64,000 bases of DNA from Lachnospiraceae bacterium. GTDB taxonomy: Bacteria; Bacillota; Clostridia; Lachnospirales; Lachnospiraceae. The DNA is taken from contig JAFZRY010000014.1 in assembly GCA_017619615.1 (NCBI GenBank), positions 90,914 to 154,913 on the forward strand, in the 5' to 3' direction. The position numbers and the translations under genes were made by a program. The stretch's first letter is position 1. Every line of letters begins with the position of its first letter. This document shows positions 1 to 8,133 of the stretch, piece after piece. Under the pieces are notes generated by a model, which did no database searches, was not told the origin of the DNA, and worked only from the letters and a program-made list of their open reading frames with translations.

Positions 1-185
1 TGCACGGCTTCATCACCCGGAACGGCAGCGGCCGGGCCCGCAGCAACGCCTACATCCGGGAGACCGGAGCTGTGGACGTCGGCATGGACGTCTTCCGGCG
101 CGGCCTGTGCCTGCCCAGCGACAACAAGATGACGGCGGAGCAGGTGGACGGGGTGTCGGAGATCATCAGAAGGTGTTTTGACTGA
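1..185 (+). CDS. DegT/DnrJ/EryC1/StrS-type aminotransferase, C-terminal end (partial)
   Basis: Only the last 60 codons are present; the frame is open from base 3 to the TGA at 183-185. The end of the protein reads FRRGLCLPSDNKMTAEQVD and closes with an amphipathic EIIRRCFD helix. This is the usual C-terminus of PLP-dependent sugar aminotransferases of the DegT family, which make amino sugars for surface glycans. The catalytic part lies outside the window. The next gene starts 36 bases downstream, which fits one exopolysaccharide operon. The family is fairly clear from this tail; the substrate is unknown. Confidence 0.75.
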   Translation, partial: HGFITRNGSGRARSNAYIRETGAVDVGMDVFRRGLCLPSDNKMTAEQVDGVSEIIRRCFD

Positions 186-221
186 AAAACCGGCCCGTAA
201 CGATTAACGCGGAGGCAGAAC

Positions 222-800
222 ATGAAGTTTAAGCGCATGATGCAATTGATCGGTCTGTGTATGCAGCGGGGCGCCAAAAGAAGAGGCAATTACCTGCGGA
301 AACATCAGGTCTTCGCGGGCGTGGGCGAAAACGTGCGCTATCAGCCGCGGAAGATCCCGCTGTACGGCGAACTGATCCGGATCGGCGATAACGTTATGAT
401 CGGCAGCAACGTCTCGCTGATCACCCATGACGCGATCCATACGGTCTATAACGGATTGCCGGACCGCGAGAGAAAGCTGCCCGAAAAAGTGGACTGCATC
501 GAGATCGGCAGCAATATTTTCATCGGCGCCAGGGCTATCATCCTGGGCGGGGTGAAAATAGGAGACAACGTCATCATCAGCGCGGGGACCCTCGTCAACA
601 GGGACCTGGAGCCCGGAGGCGTGTACGGCGGCGCGCCGGCGCACCGGATCGGCGATTTTGACGCTTTCTGGGAGAAGCGGCTCAACCACCCCTATCAGAC
701 GGTGGCGAAAAACCAGCAGATCTCCCCGGAAGAAGCGGAATCCGCCTGGAAAAACTTTTATGCCGCCAGAAGCGCGGGATCGGAAGGACCGGGAGAATAA
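222..800 (+). CDS. Hexapeptide-repeat (left-handed beta-helix) O/N-acyltransferase
   Basis: 192 residues. From about residue 50 the protein is a run of hexapeptide units (IRIGDNVMIGSNVSL, then IEIGSNIFIGARAIILGGVKIGDNVIISAGTLV), with the active-site-type His in LITHDAIH and the GAPA turn that closes WbbJ/CysE-type acetyltransferases. It probably acetylates a sugar of the surface polysaccharide, taking acetyl-CoA in the cytoplasm. GGAGG at 211-215 is spaced 6 bases from the ATG. It lies between a sugar aminotransferase and an ATP-grasp gene, so it may acylate the amino group that the upstream enzyme introduces; that link is inference. Confidence 0.9.
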   Translation: MKFKRMMQLIGLCMQRGAKRRGNYLRKHQVFAGVGENVRYQPRKIPLYGELIRIGDNVMIGSNVSLITHDAIHTVYNGLPDRERKLPEKVDCIEIGSNIFIGARAIILGGVKIGDNVIISAGTLVNRDLEPGGVYGGAPAHRIGDFDAFWEKRLNHPYQTVAKNQQISPEEAESAWKNFYAARSAGSEGPGE

Positions 801-803
801 AAC

Positions 804-1991
804 ATGGCGACCAATTACGACAAACTGCTGGAACGGATGCGGACGGAAGCGGGCATGGATTACCGCTGGTCCGCGATGTTCGTAAAAAAACTGCGCGACG
901 ACGAGGCGGCTTTTCCCGTCCCGGACGAGGACAAAAAGCGCTGGGCCCTGGAACGCGGTTTTTATCCCGGCCGCATCGAACTGTACGGCCTGACCGAAGA
1001 CAATTACATGCAGTACATGCCGGACTTCCAGTATTTCATGCTGCATCCGCTGAACAACCATTTCCTGAAATGGCTGGACAAGACCACGCTGAAGTACGTG
1101 ATGAACAGCGGCGGCGTCGAAGACACCATGCCGAAATACTACGCCTACGTGGAAAACGAACTGTGCCGCGGCCGCTACACCTACCTGATGGACTGTCCGC
1201 GCGACATCCCCCGGGACAAAGACTTCCTGTGGAACCTGCTGAAGCGCCAGGGCGTCCTGGCCCTGAAGCCCAACTCCGGTACGTCCGGCGGCTTCGGCTT
1301 TATGAAGCTGGAACTGCGCGGGGATGAACTCTACGAAAACAACAAACGGATCGGCATGGACCGCTTTGAAGAGATCCGGGACACGATACGGAATTATATC
1401 ATTACGGAATACTGCTATCAGAACCATGAACTGGCGAAGATCTGGCCGGACAGCGAATGCACCCTGCGCGTGACCATGTGCAAGGATTACACGGAGGATA
1501 AGTTCGCGGAAACCACCTGGACCTGCGCCATTTCTTTCGCCCGCTTCGGCAGCGTGATCAGCGGCGGCGCCAGCAACCTTTCGTCCGGCGGCGTCGGCAT
1601 CGGTTTTGATTTTAAGACCGGGAAATACAAAGACTACGGCCTCCGGTACCGGCGCTTCACGCCGGACGGCAACTGGATGCTGGACCGGCATCCGGATACG
1701 AACGCGCAGTGGAAAGGCGACGGCCTGCCGAACTGGGAATTCGTCCGCTCCAAGATCGAAGCGGTCTGCCAGCATGTCTCGTCGCTGGATTACATGGGCA
1801 TGGACGTCATCATCACGGAAGAGGGCATGATCATCTGCGAGATCAACTCCCATCCGGCCATGGACTACGCGCAGGTCATGTGCAGCCCGGTACTGTCCAT
1901 CCCGAAGGTACGGGAGTTCTTTGAACACAAGGGACTGCGGAAACAGGATCCTTCCGTGTTCTGCCGGGCGTATTTCGACAGCCAGGAGTGA
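804..1991 (+). CDS. Sugar-transfer-associated ATP-grasp protein
   Basis: 395 residues. An ATP-grasp fold is indicated by a glycine-rich nucleotide loop near residues 153-165 (KPNSGTSGGFG) and the metal-binding E-x-N motif near residue 345 (CEINSHPAMDY). The overall pattern resembles the ATP-grasp family found in sugar-transferase operons. Such enzymes join a carboxylate to an amine or similar group at the cost of ATP. The ribosome binding site overlaps the stop of the preceding acyltransferase, so the two are translationally linked. The acceptor and donor are unknown; addition of an amino acid or organic acid to a glycan precursor is a reasonable guess. Confidence 0.85.
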   Translation: MATNYDKLLERMRTEAGMDYRWSAMFVKKLRDDEAAFPVPDEDKKRWALERGFYPGRIELYGLTEDNYMQYMPDFQYFMLHPLNNHFLKWLDKTTLKYVMNSGGVEDTMPKYYAYVENELCRGRYTYLMDCPRDIPRDKDFLWNLLKRQGVLALKPNSGTSGGFGFMKLELRGDELYENNKRIGMDRFEEIRDTIRNYIITEYCYQNHELAKIWPDSECTLRVTMCKDYTEDKFAETTWTCAISFARFGSVISGGASNLSSGGVGIGFDFKTGKYKDYGLRYRRFTPDGNWMLDRHPDTNAQWKGDGLPNWEFVRSKIEAVCQHVSSLDYMGMDVIITEEGMIICEINSHPAMDYAQVMCSPVLSIPKVREFFEHKGLRKQDPSVFCRAYFDSQE

Positions 1992-2014
1992 CAGCCCGCG
2001 GAAAGGAGACTTCT

Positions 2015-2674
2015 GTGAAAGTACTGGTATTTGCCCCGCACCGGGACGATGAGATCATCGGCTGCGGCGGAACGCTGTTAAAACGCAAGGCGGCCGGGGA
2101 TCATATCACCGTCTGTCTGGTCACGGCCCGGGAAGGCGACGTCCTGCCCGCGCCGACCCAGCGGATCCACGACGAAATGAAACGGGCCCACGCCTTTATC
2201 GGGGTCGATGAATACATCGGCTTTCCTTTCGGCGCGAACAAACTGGAAGAATTCCCCCGCCGCCAGTTCAACAAAGCTTTTGACGACGCCGTCCGGCAGG
2301 TGCAGCCGGATGAAGTTTTCCTTCCCTTCTGGGGCGACATGCAGAAGGACCACCAGATGACGGTGGAGGGTGCCATGGTCGCGCTCCGCGCCAAATACGC
2401 GCACGCCCCGAAGCGCATCTATGCGTACGAAACCCTGTCGGAGACCGGCATCAACGTCCCCTCCGTGCATGAAAACTTCCTGCCGACGGTCTACGAAGAC
2501 ATTTCGGACTATCTGGAGGGGAAGATCAAAGCCCTGAGCATGTACGAGTCCCAGATGCATCCCTTCCCCGACCTCCGCTCCGTGGAATCCGTGGAGGCGC
2601 TGGCCCGGCTCCGGGGCGCCACGGTGAACGTGAAGGCAGCGGAAGCCTTCGTCCTGATCAGAGAAATCAAATAG
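2015..2674 (+). CDS. PIG-L/LmbE family deacetylase
   Basis: 219 residues. The start is taken at GTG 2015, preceded by AAAGGAG at 2002-2008, rather than an ATG at 1988 that overlaps the previous gene; from GTG the protein begins directly with the beta strand MKVLVFAPHRDDEIIGCGG. HRDDE (residues 9-13) is the zinc/acid motif of PIG-L N-acetylglucosaminyl deacetylases, usually HPDDE, and KDHQMT near residue 112 supplies the third metal ligand. It probably removes an N-acetyl group from a sugar intermediate, exposing an amine. With three ATP-grasp ligases in the operon, that amine could be re-acylated with another acid (inference). Confidence 0.9.
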   Translation: MKVLVFAPHRDDEIIGCGGTLLKRKAAGDHITVCLVTAREGDVLPAPTQRIHDEMKRAHAFIGVDEYIGFPFGANKLEEFPRRQFNKAFDDAVRQVQPDEVFLPFWGDMQKDHQMTVEGAMVALRAKYAHAPKRIYAYETLSETGINVPSVHENFLPTVYEDISDYLEGKIKALSMYESQMHPFPDLRSVESVEALARLRGATVNVKAAEAFVLIREIK

Positions 2675-2686
2675 GAGAGTACCATT

Positions 2687-3382
2687 TTGTTTCTGTACCG
2701 GCCGATCAAAAGATCATTTGACATTCTGAGCTCCCTGCTTGCCCTGATCGTGACCTCCCCTCTGTGGCTCGTCATCGTGATCGGGATCAAACTGTCCAGC
2801 AAGGGACCGGTGTTTTATTCCACGCAGCGGGCGGGGAGGCACAGAAAACCGTTCACGCTGTACAAGTTCCGTTCCATGCACGAGTACCATCCGGACGGGA
2901 CGAAGAACGCGAAGGAAGGGCGGTTCCTGGCGAATACGGACAGAATCTTCCCCTTTGGCAACCTTCTGAGGAAGACCAAGCTGGACGAGCTGCCCCAGCT
3001 GCTCAACATCCTGGCGGGCCACATGAGCGTGGTCGGCCCCCGGCCGCTTTCGATGCGTGGCTCGGAACTGTATTATTCGGGAAAATATGAATGTGTCCTG
3101 GACGTCAGGCCCGGCCTGTCCTGTCTGGACAGCCTGTTCGACTACGCGCACGGCGAACTGTTCGTGAGCAGCAACGAGGAATTCCGGGAAAAAGTGCTTC
3201 CGGTACGGAACGAACTGGCCAGAATGTACGTGGAGAAGCAGAGCATCGGCGTGGACGCGCACTGCATTTTCCGGACCATGAAACTGATGGTGCAGATCGC
3301 CATTCAGAAGAAAAAAGAGTTTCCGTACACGAAATATGAGGCGGAAGCCGAAAAAAGGGCGTTCGGACCGGACGCCGGATGA
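2687..3382 (+). CDS. Initiating phosphoglycosyl transferase (bacterial sugar transferase)
   Basis: 231 residues, TTG start at 2687 after TAGGAGAG. An N-terminal membrane segment (residues about 9-33) is followed by the signatures of the monotopic sugar-phosphate transferases: KGPVFYSTQRAG, YKFRSM, LRKTKLDELPQLLNILAG with the catalytic Asp-Glu dyad at about 101-102, and VGPRPL. These enzymes move a sugar-1-phosphate from its UDP form to undecaprenyl phosphate and so start the repeat unit of a surface polysaccharide. The C-terminal 60 residues after the core are longer than in minimal PglC-type enzymes. The gene is closely spaced in the operon. Confidence 0.93.
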   Translation: MFLYRPIKRSFDILSSLLALIVTSPLWLVIVIGIKLSSKGPVFYSTQRAGRHRKPFTLYKFRSMHEYHPDGTKNAKEGRFLANTDRIFPFGNLLRKTKLDELPQLLNILAGHMSVVGPRPLSMRGSELYYSGKYECVLDVRPGLSCLDSLFDYAHGELFVSSNEEFREKVLPVRNELARMYVEKQSIGVDAHCIFRTMKLMVQIAIQKKKEFPYTKYEAEAEKRAFGPDAG

Positions 3383-3396
3383 GCAGGGGAGATCAG

Positions 3397-4554
3397 ATGG
3401 ATTTTACGAAGATCAGAGTACTCGTGATGGACGGCGGCGGCAAACAAACGCTGGCCATGGTGCGCGGCCTGAAAGAGATCGGCTGCCACGTGACCGTGCT
3501 GTGCGCCACCAAAATGGACACCTGCTACGTGTCCAACAAACCGGATGAAAAGATCCTGGCCCCGGACCTCCCCAAACGGGACGAGGCGGCCCTGCAGTAC
3601 CTGCTGGACCTGGTGTCCACGGGGAATTACGACGCCCTGATGCCGATCGGCGAGCTGAGCACCAACTTCGTGACGGAACACGAGGCCGAACTGACGAAAT
3701 ACGTCAAACTGGCCTGCGCGCCGCGTGACACGTATATCAAGGCGTTCAACAAGCAGACCACCTTCGATCAGGCCATGAAGTCCGGGATCCCCTGCCCCTA
3801 TACCCGGCACAGCACGCAGGACATCGAAGACTATCTGAACACCTGCCGTTTCCCGATCATCATCAAGCCGCGCCAGGGGCTGGGCTCCATCGGCTTCCAC
3901 AAATTCGAGAAAAAAGAGGATTTCTGGCCTTACATGAATGAAAAAGGCCTGGATCCGGACGACTACGTGGTACAGGAGTTCGTGACTTTCGAAAACCGCA
4001 TCGGGACCAACCTGTTCGTGGACCAGCACGGCAATATCTGCACTTCCTATGCCGTGGACGTCCTGCGCTGGTTCCCCATCGACGCGGGGGCGGGCGTCCT
4101 GATCGTTACGATCGACGCGCACGAAGTGCTGCAGTATGCCGGAAAGCTCCTGCAGGATCTGGGCTGGAAAGGCTTTGCCAACGTCGCCTTCATGGTGGAC
4201 AAGGAGACCGGTGAACCGCGCCTCCTGGAGATCAACGGCCGCATCCCCGCCAGCGTCAAGATGGCCTTCATGTGCGGCTGCAACGTTTCGCGCCAGATGC
4301 TGGAGATGACCTGGGACGAAGAAGTGATCCGCTATCCGGAAAACGATAAGTTCGGCATGTATATCCGGCACTTCGATACGGACCTGGCCTGGTTCTTCAA
4401 ATCCAAAAACCGCTTTAAGACCAAGCCCTCCTGGTTCAGCTGGAAGAACACGCAGGAGATCATTTACAGCAAAGACGATAAAAGGCCGTTCTATTCCCAC
4501 CTGTTCCGGAAAGTGTTCCGGTACAAGGAGATCATGGCGAGAAAGAAGCACTGA
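3397..4554 (+). CDS. ATP-grasp ligase (CarB-like)
   Basis: 385 residues from ATG 3397, which has AGGGGAGA just upstream; an earlier in-frame ATG at 3379 overlaps the previous stop and is less likely. The N-terminal Rossmann-like part (RVLVMDGGGKQTLAMVRGL) resembles the PurK/CarB pre-ATP-grasp domain. The ATP-grasp core shows IIIKPRQGLGSIG near residue 155 and the metal-binding LLEINGR near 277. It is a probable carboxylate-amine ligase acting on a sugar or lipid-linked precursor. It is the second of three ATP-grasp proteins in this locus; the substrates are not identifiable from sequence. Confidence 0.88.
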   Translation: MDFTKIRVLVMDGGGKQTLAMVRGLKEIGCHVTVLCATKMDTCYVSNKPDEKILAPDLPKRDEAALQYLLDLVSTGNYDALMPIGELSTNFVTEHEAELTKYVKLACAPRDTYIKAFNKQTTFDQAMKSGIPCPYTRHSTQDIEDYLNTCRFPIIIKPRQGLGSIGFHKFEKKEDFWPYMNEKGLDPDDYVVQEFVTFENRIGTNLFVDQHGNICTSYAVDVLRWFPIDAGAGVLIVTIDAHEVLQYAGKLLQDLGWKGFANVAFMVDKETGEPRLLEINGRIPASVKMAFMCGCNVSRQMLEMTWDEEVIRYPENDKFGMYIRHFDTDLAWFFKSKNRFKTKPSWFSWKNTQEIIYSKDDKRPFYSHLFRKVFRYKEIMARKKH

Positions 4555-4604
4555 ACGGCGTCCCGGTATTTCCCATCAATGAGGAAAGGAAATCACTTTA
4601 GCTC

Positions 4605-5831
4605 ATGAAGGCCCTTGTCATTGCGGGCGGCGTCCCGCAGGTCGAACTGATCAATCAACTGAAAGCCCGGGGGATCACGACGGTGCTGGCGGACGGAAGC
4701 CCGAACGCCGTTGCGAGACCGTACGCGGACATATTCTATCACGTGGATATTTTTGACGTCCCGGCGGTCAAAGCGATCGCCGAGAAAGAAAAGGTGGATT
4801 TCCTCCTGACGGTCTGCGCGGACCAGGTCCTCCTGGTCGTGGCCGAAGTGTCCGAAATGCTGGGTCTGCCCTGCTATATCGATTTTGACACGGCGAAGAA
4901 CGTCTCCGACAAGATCCGCATGAAACGGATCTTCAAAGAGATCGGCATCCCCTCCACCGCCTATGTGGAGACGGATCATCTGGACCCGGAGGCCATTTCC
5001 GCGCTCCGGTATCCGCTGGTGGTCAAGCCGGTGGACGCGTACAGCTCCAAAGGCGTACGGAAAGCGGAAAACGAGGAGGAACTGAAGCGCTATTACGAAG
5101 AGGCGCGGCAGATCAGCCGCAGCGGCGGCGTCATCGTGGAGGAGTTTTTCCGGGGCGAGGAGATCAGCGTGGACGCCTTTGTGGTAGACGGCAAAGCCAG
5201 GATTCTGGCCGTGACCAACAGTGAAAAGGTCTGCGACGCCGACCGCTTCGTGATCTTCCGGGGCCGGTATCCGGCCGCCGCGTCGGACGTCCTGCTGCAG
5301 AAGATCGCGGACATCGCGCAGAAGATCGCGGACGGGTTCGGCCTCGTGAATTCGCCGCTGCTCATCCAGCTGCTGAACAACGGGGACGACATTTCCGTCC
5401 TGGAGTTCTGCGCCCGGACCGGCGGGAACATGAAATGGCTGCTGATCAAGTATTCCTGCGGCGTGGACGTAATCACGGCGACCATAGACATCACGCTGGG
5501 CCTGAAACCGGATCTGACGCGGAAGGACACGGGCCATGCCATCGTGGTCAACGACTTTATCTACTGCCATCCCGGCGTTTTTGACCATTTCGAAGGCTTT
5601 GACGAAATGGTGGCGCAGGGCCTCATCAACGAGTTCCACCCGGTGCGGATCAGGGGCACGGAAATGCACGGCGTGACCAGCAGCAGCGACCGGATCGCCG
5701 GGATGAACATCGTGGCGGACAGTGTGGAAGAGTTCAACGAAAAAGAAAAGACGATCCTGCAGCATGTGAAAGTGATCGATGCGGAAGGCCGCGACATCAT
5801 GCGCAGGGAACTGCTGCCGCCGCTGCAGTGA
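4605..5831 (+). CDS. ATP-grasp ligase, third copy in the locus
   Basis: 408 residues. It starts with MKALVIAGGVPQVELINQL, a pre-ATP-grasp Rossmann segment, followed by LVVKPVDAYSSKGVRK near residue 138 (ATP loop) and the late motif VLEFCARTGG near 265. That last motif normally reads E-x-N; here Cys replaces the usual metal-binding Asn, so activity or metal use may differ. AAAGGAAA lies about 13 bases from the ATG, wider than the neighbours, and no better start is seen. It belongs to the same group as the preceding ligase, but the sequences are clearly different, so this is not a recent duplication. Confidence 0.85.
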   Translation: MKALVIAGGVPQVELINQLKARGITTVLADGSPNAVARPYADIFYHVDIFDVPAVKAIAEKEKVDFLLTVCADQVLLVVAEVSEMLGLPCYIDFDTAKNVSDKIRMKRIFKEIGIPSTAYVETDHLDPEAISALRYPLVVKPVDAYSSKGVRKAENEEELKRYYEEARQISRSGGVIVEEFFRGEEISVDAFVVDGKARILAVTNSEKVCDADRFVIFRGRYPAAASDVLLQKIADIAQKIADGFGLVNSPLLIQLLNNGDDISVLEFCARTGGNMKWLLIKYSCGVDVITATIDITLGLKPDLTRKDTGHAIVVNDFIYCHPGVFDHFEGFDEMVAQGLINEFHPVRIRGTEMHGVTSSSDRIAGMNIVADSVEEFNEKEKTILQHVKVIDAEGRDIMRRELLPPLQ

Positions 5832-5862
5832 CGCGGCAGGACTGAGATCGGGGAGAAAATCC

Positions 5863-6855
5863 ATGGAATCAAAGAAGGATTCGGTCAATATTTCCATTAT
5901 TGTCCCGGTATATAAAGTGGAAAAGTACCTGAGGAGATGTCTGGACTCTCTGATGGCGCAGACCTACAGGGATTACGAGGTCATCCTGGTGGATGACGGC
6001 TCTCCGGACGAGTGCGGCGCGATCTGCGACGCGTACGCCGCGGAGCATGACAACATCCTGGTGATCCATCAGGAAAACCGCGGCCAGGCAGCGGCCCGCA
6101 ACCACGGCATGCAGTATGCGTCAGGCGCGTATATTTCCTTCGTCGATTCGGACGACGTGGTGGTCCCCGGATACCTGGAATATCTCTGGGGCATGATGCA
6201 GAAATACGACGCGGATCTTTCCATCGGGAATTCCTGGTACGTCTTTGAGGACAAGGAGCTTCCGGCCCCGAAATCAAACGGGAAAGACGAACTGCTGGAC
6301 GCCGAGGAGACCCTGATCCGGATGAATTATTCCAACGGCTTCGGGGCGACGGCCTGGCCGAAGCTGTACAAAAGGCAGCTGATCCTGGACCACCCGTTCC
6401 CGGAAGGCCAGATCTATGAGGACCTGGCGATCCTGTACAGGATCGTGGGGGACTGCAGCCGGGTGGCGGTGGGAAGCCGGCGGATCTATTACTGGATCCA
6501 GCGCCCCGGCAGCACCATGCGTTCGGATTTCAGCGAAAAACATCTGGCGGGGATCCGCGCGGCGGCCGACCAGCTGGCGTATATAGAGCAGTACTATCCC
6601 GGAGCGGTGCCGGCAGCCAAAGTTCGGTACATGGGGAAGATCATTGAACTGATGGATATCGCGCTGGTCAGCAAAAACAGCCGGGAGTCCTTCCGGATGC
6701 TGCGGGACAAGATGCTGTATTACCGGGAGGTCGTTTCGGACCCGAACGCCAAAAACTCCCAGCGGATCCGTCTCCGCGCGGCCAGGGCCGGGTATCTTCC
6801 CGCGAAGATCGTGTTTGCCGCTCACAGAAAAATGAAAATGATGAAGTATAATTAA
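5863..6855 (+). CDS. Family 2 glycosyltransferase (GT-A)
   Basis: 330 residues. Start ATG 5863 follows GGGGAGAAAATCC. The GT-A nucleotide-sugar domain opens with NISIIVPVYKVEKYLRRCLDSL, then ILVDDGSPDECG, and has the metal-binding FVDSDD near residue 92-97, followed by an ED motif in EDLAILYRI. Such enzymes add a sugar to the lipid-linked repeat unit on the cytoplasmic face. No C-terminal membrane segment is obvious. It is the only complete classical glycosyltransferase seen in the window, so others must lie upstream if the repeat unit has more than two or three sugars. Confidence 0.93.
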   Translation: MESKKDSVNISIIVPVYKVEKYLRRCLDSLMAQTYRDYEVILVDDGSPDECGAICDAYAAEHDNILVIHQENRGQAAARNHGMQYASGAYISFVDSDDVVVPGYLEYLWGMMQKYDADLSIGNSWYVFEDKELPAPKSNGKDELLDAEETLIRMNYSNGFGATAWPKLYKRQLILDHPFPEGQIYEDLAILYRIVGDCSRVAVGSRRIYYWIQRPGSTMRSDFSEKHLAGIRAAADQLAYIEQYYPGAVPAAKVRYMGKIIELMDIALVSKNSRESFRMLRDKMLYYREVVSDPNAKNSQRIRLRAARAGYLPAKIVFAAHRKMKMMKYN

Positions 6856-6903
6856 AACGGCCCCGCCGCGCGCCTGCCCGGCGGAACCGCCCCGGAGAGA
6901 GAC

Positions 6904-8100
6904 ATGTCCTTTGATACGGCAATGGAAATGCTGCGATACGCACTGATCTCGACGATCATCTGCCTGCTGATCGCGCTGTTTTATTATTATCTTTGCCGGA
7001 AAGGGAACCGGATCAGACCGGAGGACTGGCTGATGATGGGCCTGATGGTGGCGGTGTCGAGCCTTCGCTACGGGCTGGGATCGGATTATATCCGCTATAA
7101 GAACAGCGCGGCTTATGCGGTCAGGACGTTCCAGAGCCTGGGAAGCATTTTTTCCGCGGAAACGCTCAGCAAATACGATTATGAGGTCGGGTATGTGGCG
7201 CTCTCGGTCCTCGTGGGCAAGATCACCACGAACCAGTACGCGATCTTCTGGGCCGTGTCGCTGCTCCTGTATGTCCCGCTGATCATCTACTGCCGCAAAA
7301 AAACGAGGGATCCCGGCGCCGCCATGGCGTTTTTCCTGCTGTTCGGTTTCTGGGGGATGAGTTTGAACGTCATGAAGCAGGCGGTGGCTATGATGCTTGT
7401 CCTGTTCTCCTATGAGATGTTAAAGGAGAAAAAATACCACTGGTTCCTGCTCCTGACAGCTGCAGCCGCCTCTTTCCATATCACGGCGCTCGTCGCTGCC
7501 GCGGTCATCCTGGTGGTCCATTCCGGGATCCTGAAGGCGATCCTGGCCCCCACGAAACGGAATCTGCTGATCATGACCGGCGTGGGACTGCTGTTCCGCC
7601 TGTGGAAAGGGCTGATCATCAAGATCGTATCCCTGCTCGGCCTGTATTCCAAGTACATGAGTTTTCTCAACGCCGACACGACCAGCGGGATCAAAAGGTC
7701 CTTCATCATGTACGGAGCGCTCATCGAAACGGTCATCGTATTCGCGCTCGTTTATACGGCGATCACCCGGCTGGATGCGCTGAAACGGCAGAATCCCGGC
7801 ATCGAAAAGGTGATCTCGATCATCATGGTGGGGATCCCCTTCAGCATTATCGGGATCTCCCAGACCCTGTGGCTTGCCAACCGTTTTGCCAAGTTTTTCT
7901 TCCTGTTCCTGATCATCCTGGTCCCGGAACTGCTGGAAAGGGACCGGAAGCCCGCGCCGCTTCCGGTACAGTCCCGGATGATCCTTTCCCGGTCCCAGAC
8001 GCTGTTCTGGGTGGGAATGGTCGTCTGGCATGCCATGTATGCCGTCCTGATGCTTGACAACAACGGATTCCAGATCCAGTCATACCTGTTTTTGAGTTAA
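6904..8100 (+). CDS. EpsG-like polysaccharide polymerase, multi-pass membrane protein
   Basis: 398 residues with about ten hydrophobic segments along the whole length. After the first membrane helix it carries LRYGLGSDYIRYKNS, typical of the EpsG family (compare R-x-G-x-G-x-DY-x-x-Y), and later ASFHITALVAAAV, matching the conserved (S)FH of these proteins. EpsG/Wzy-type proteins polymerise repeat units on the outer face of the membrane. Its position between a glycosyltransferase and the flippase fits a Wzx/Wzy-type pathway. Confidence 0.85.
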   Translation: MSFDTAMEMLRYALISTIICLLIALFYYYLCRKGNRIRPEDWLMMGLMVAVSSLRYGLGSDYIRYKNSAAYAVRTFQSLGSIFSAETLSKYDYEVGYVALSVLVGKITTNQYAIFWAVSLLLYVPLIIYCRKKTRDPGAAMAFFLLFGFWGMSLNVMKQAVAMMLVLFSYEMLKEKKYHWFLLLTAAAASFHITALVAAAVILVVHSGILKAILAPTKRNLLIMTGVGLLFRLWKGLIIKIVSLLGLYSKYMSFLNADTTSGIKRSFIMYGALIETVIVFALVYTAITRLDALKRQNPGIEKVISIIMVGIPFSIIGISQTLWLANRFAKFFFLFLIILVPELLERDRKPAPLPVQSRMILSRSQTLFWVGMVVWHAMYAVLMLDNNGFQIQSYLFLS

Positions 8101-8133
8101 AAAGATCAGCAGAGTCCTTTTCCGAAACTTATT

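Noticed and set aside
204..1928. A 574-codon frame on the minus strand across the acyltransferase and ATP-grasp genes
   Set aside because: It is the antisense shadow of two well-supported plus-strand genes in G+C-rich DNA; the translation is low in complexity (His, Val, Asp, Arg-rich) and shows no domain.
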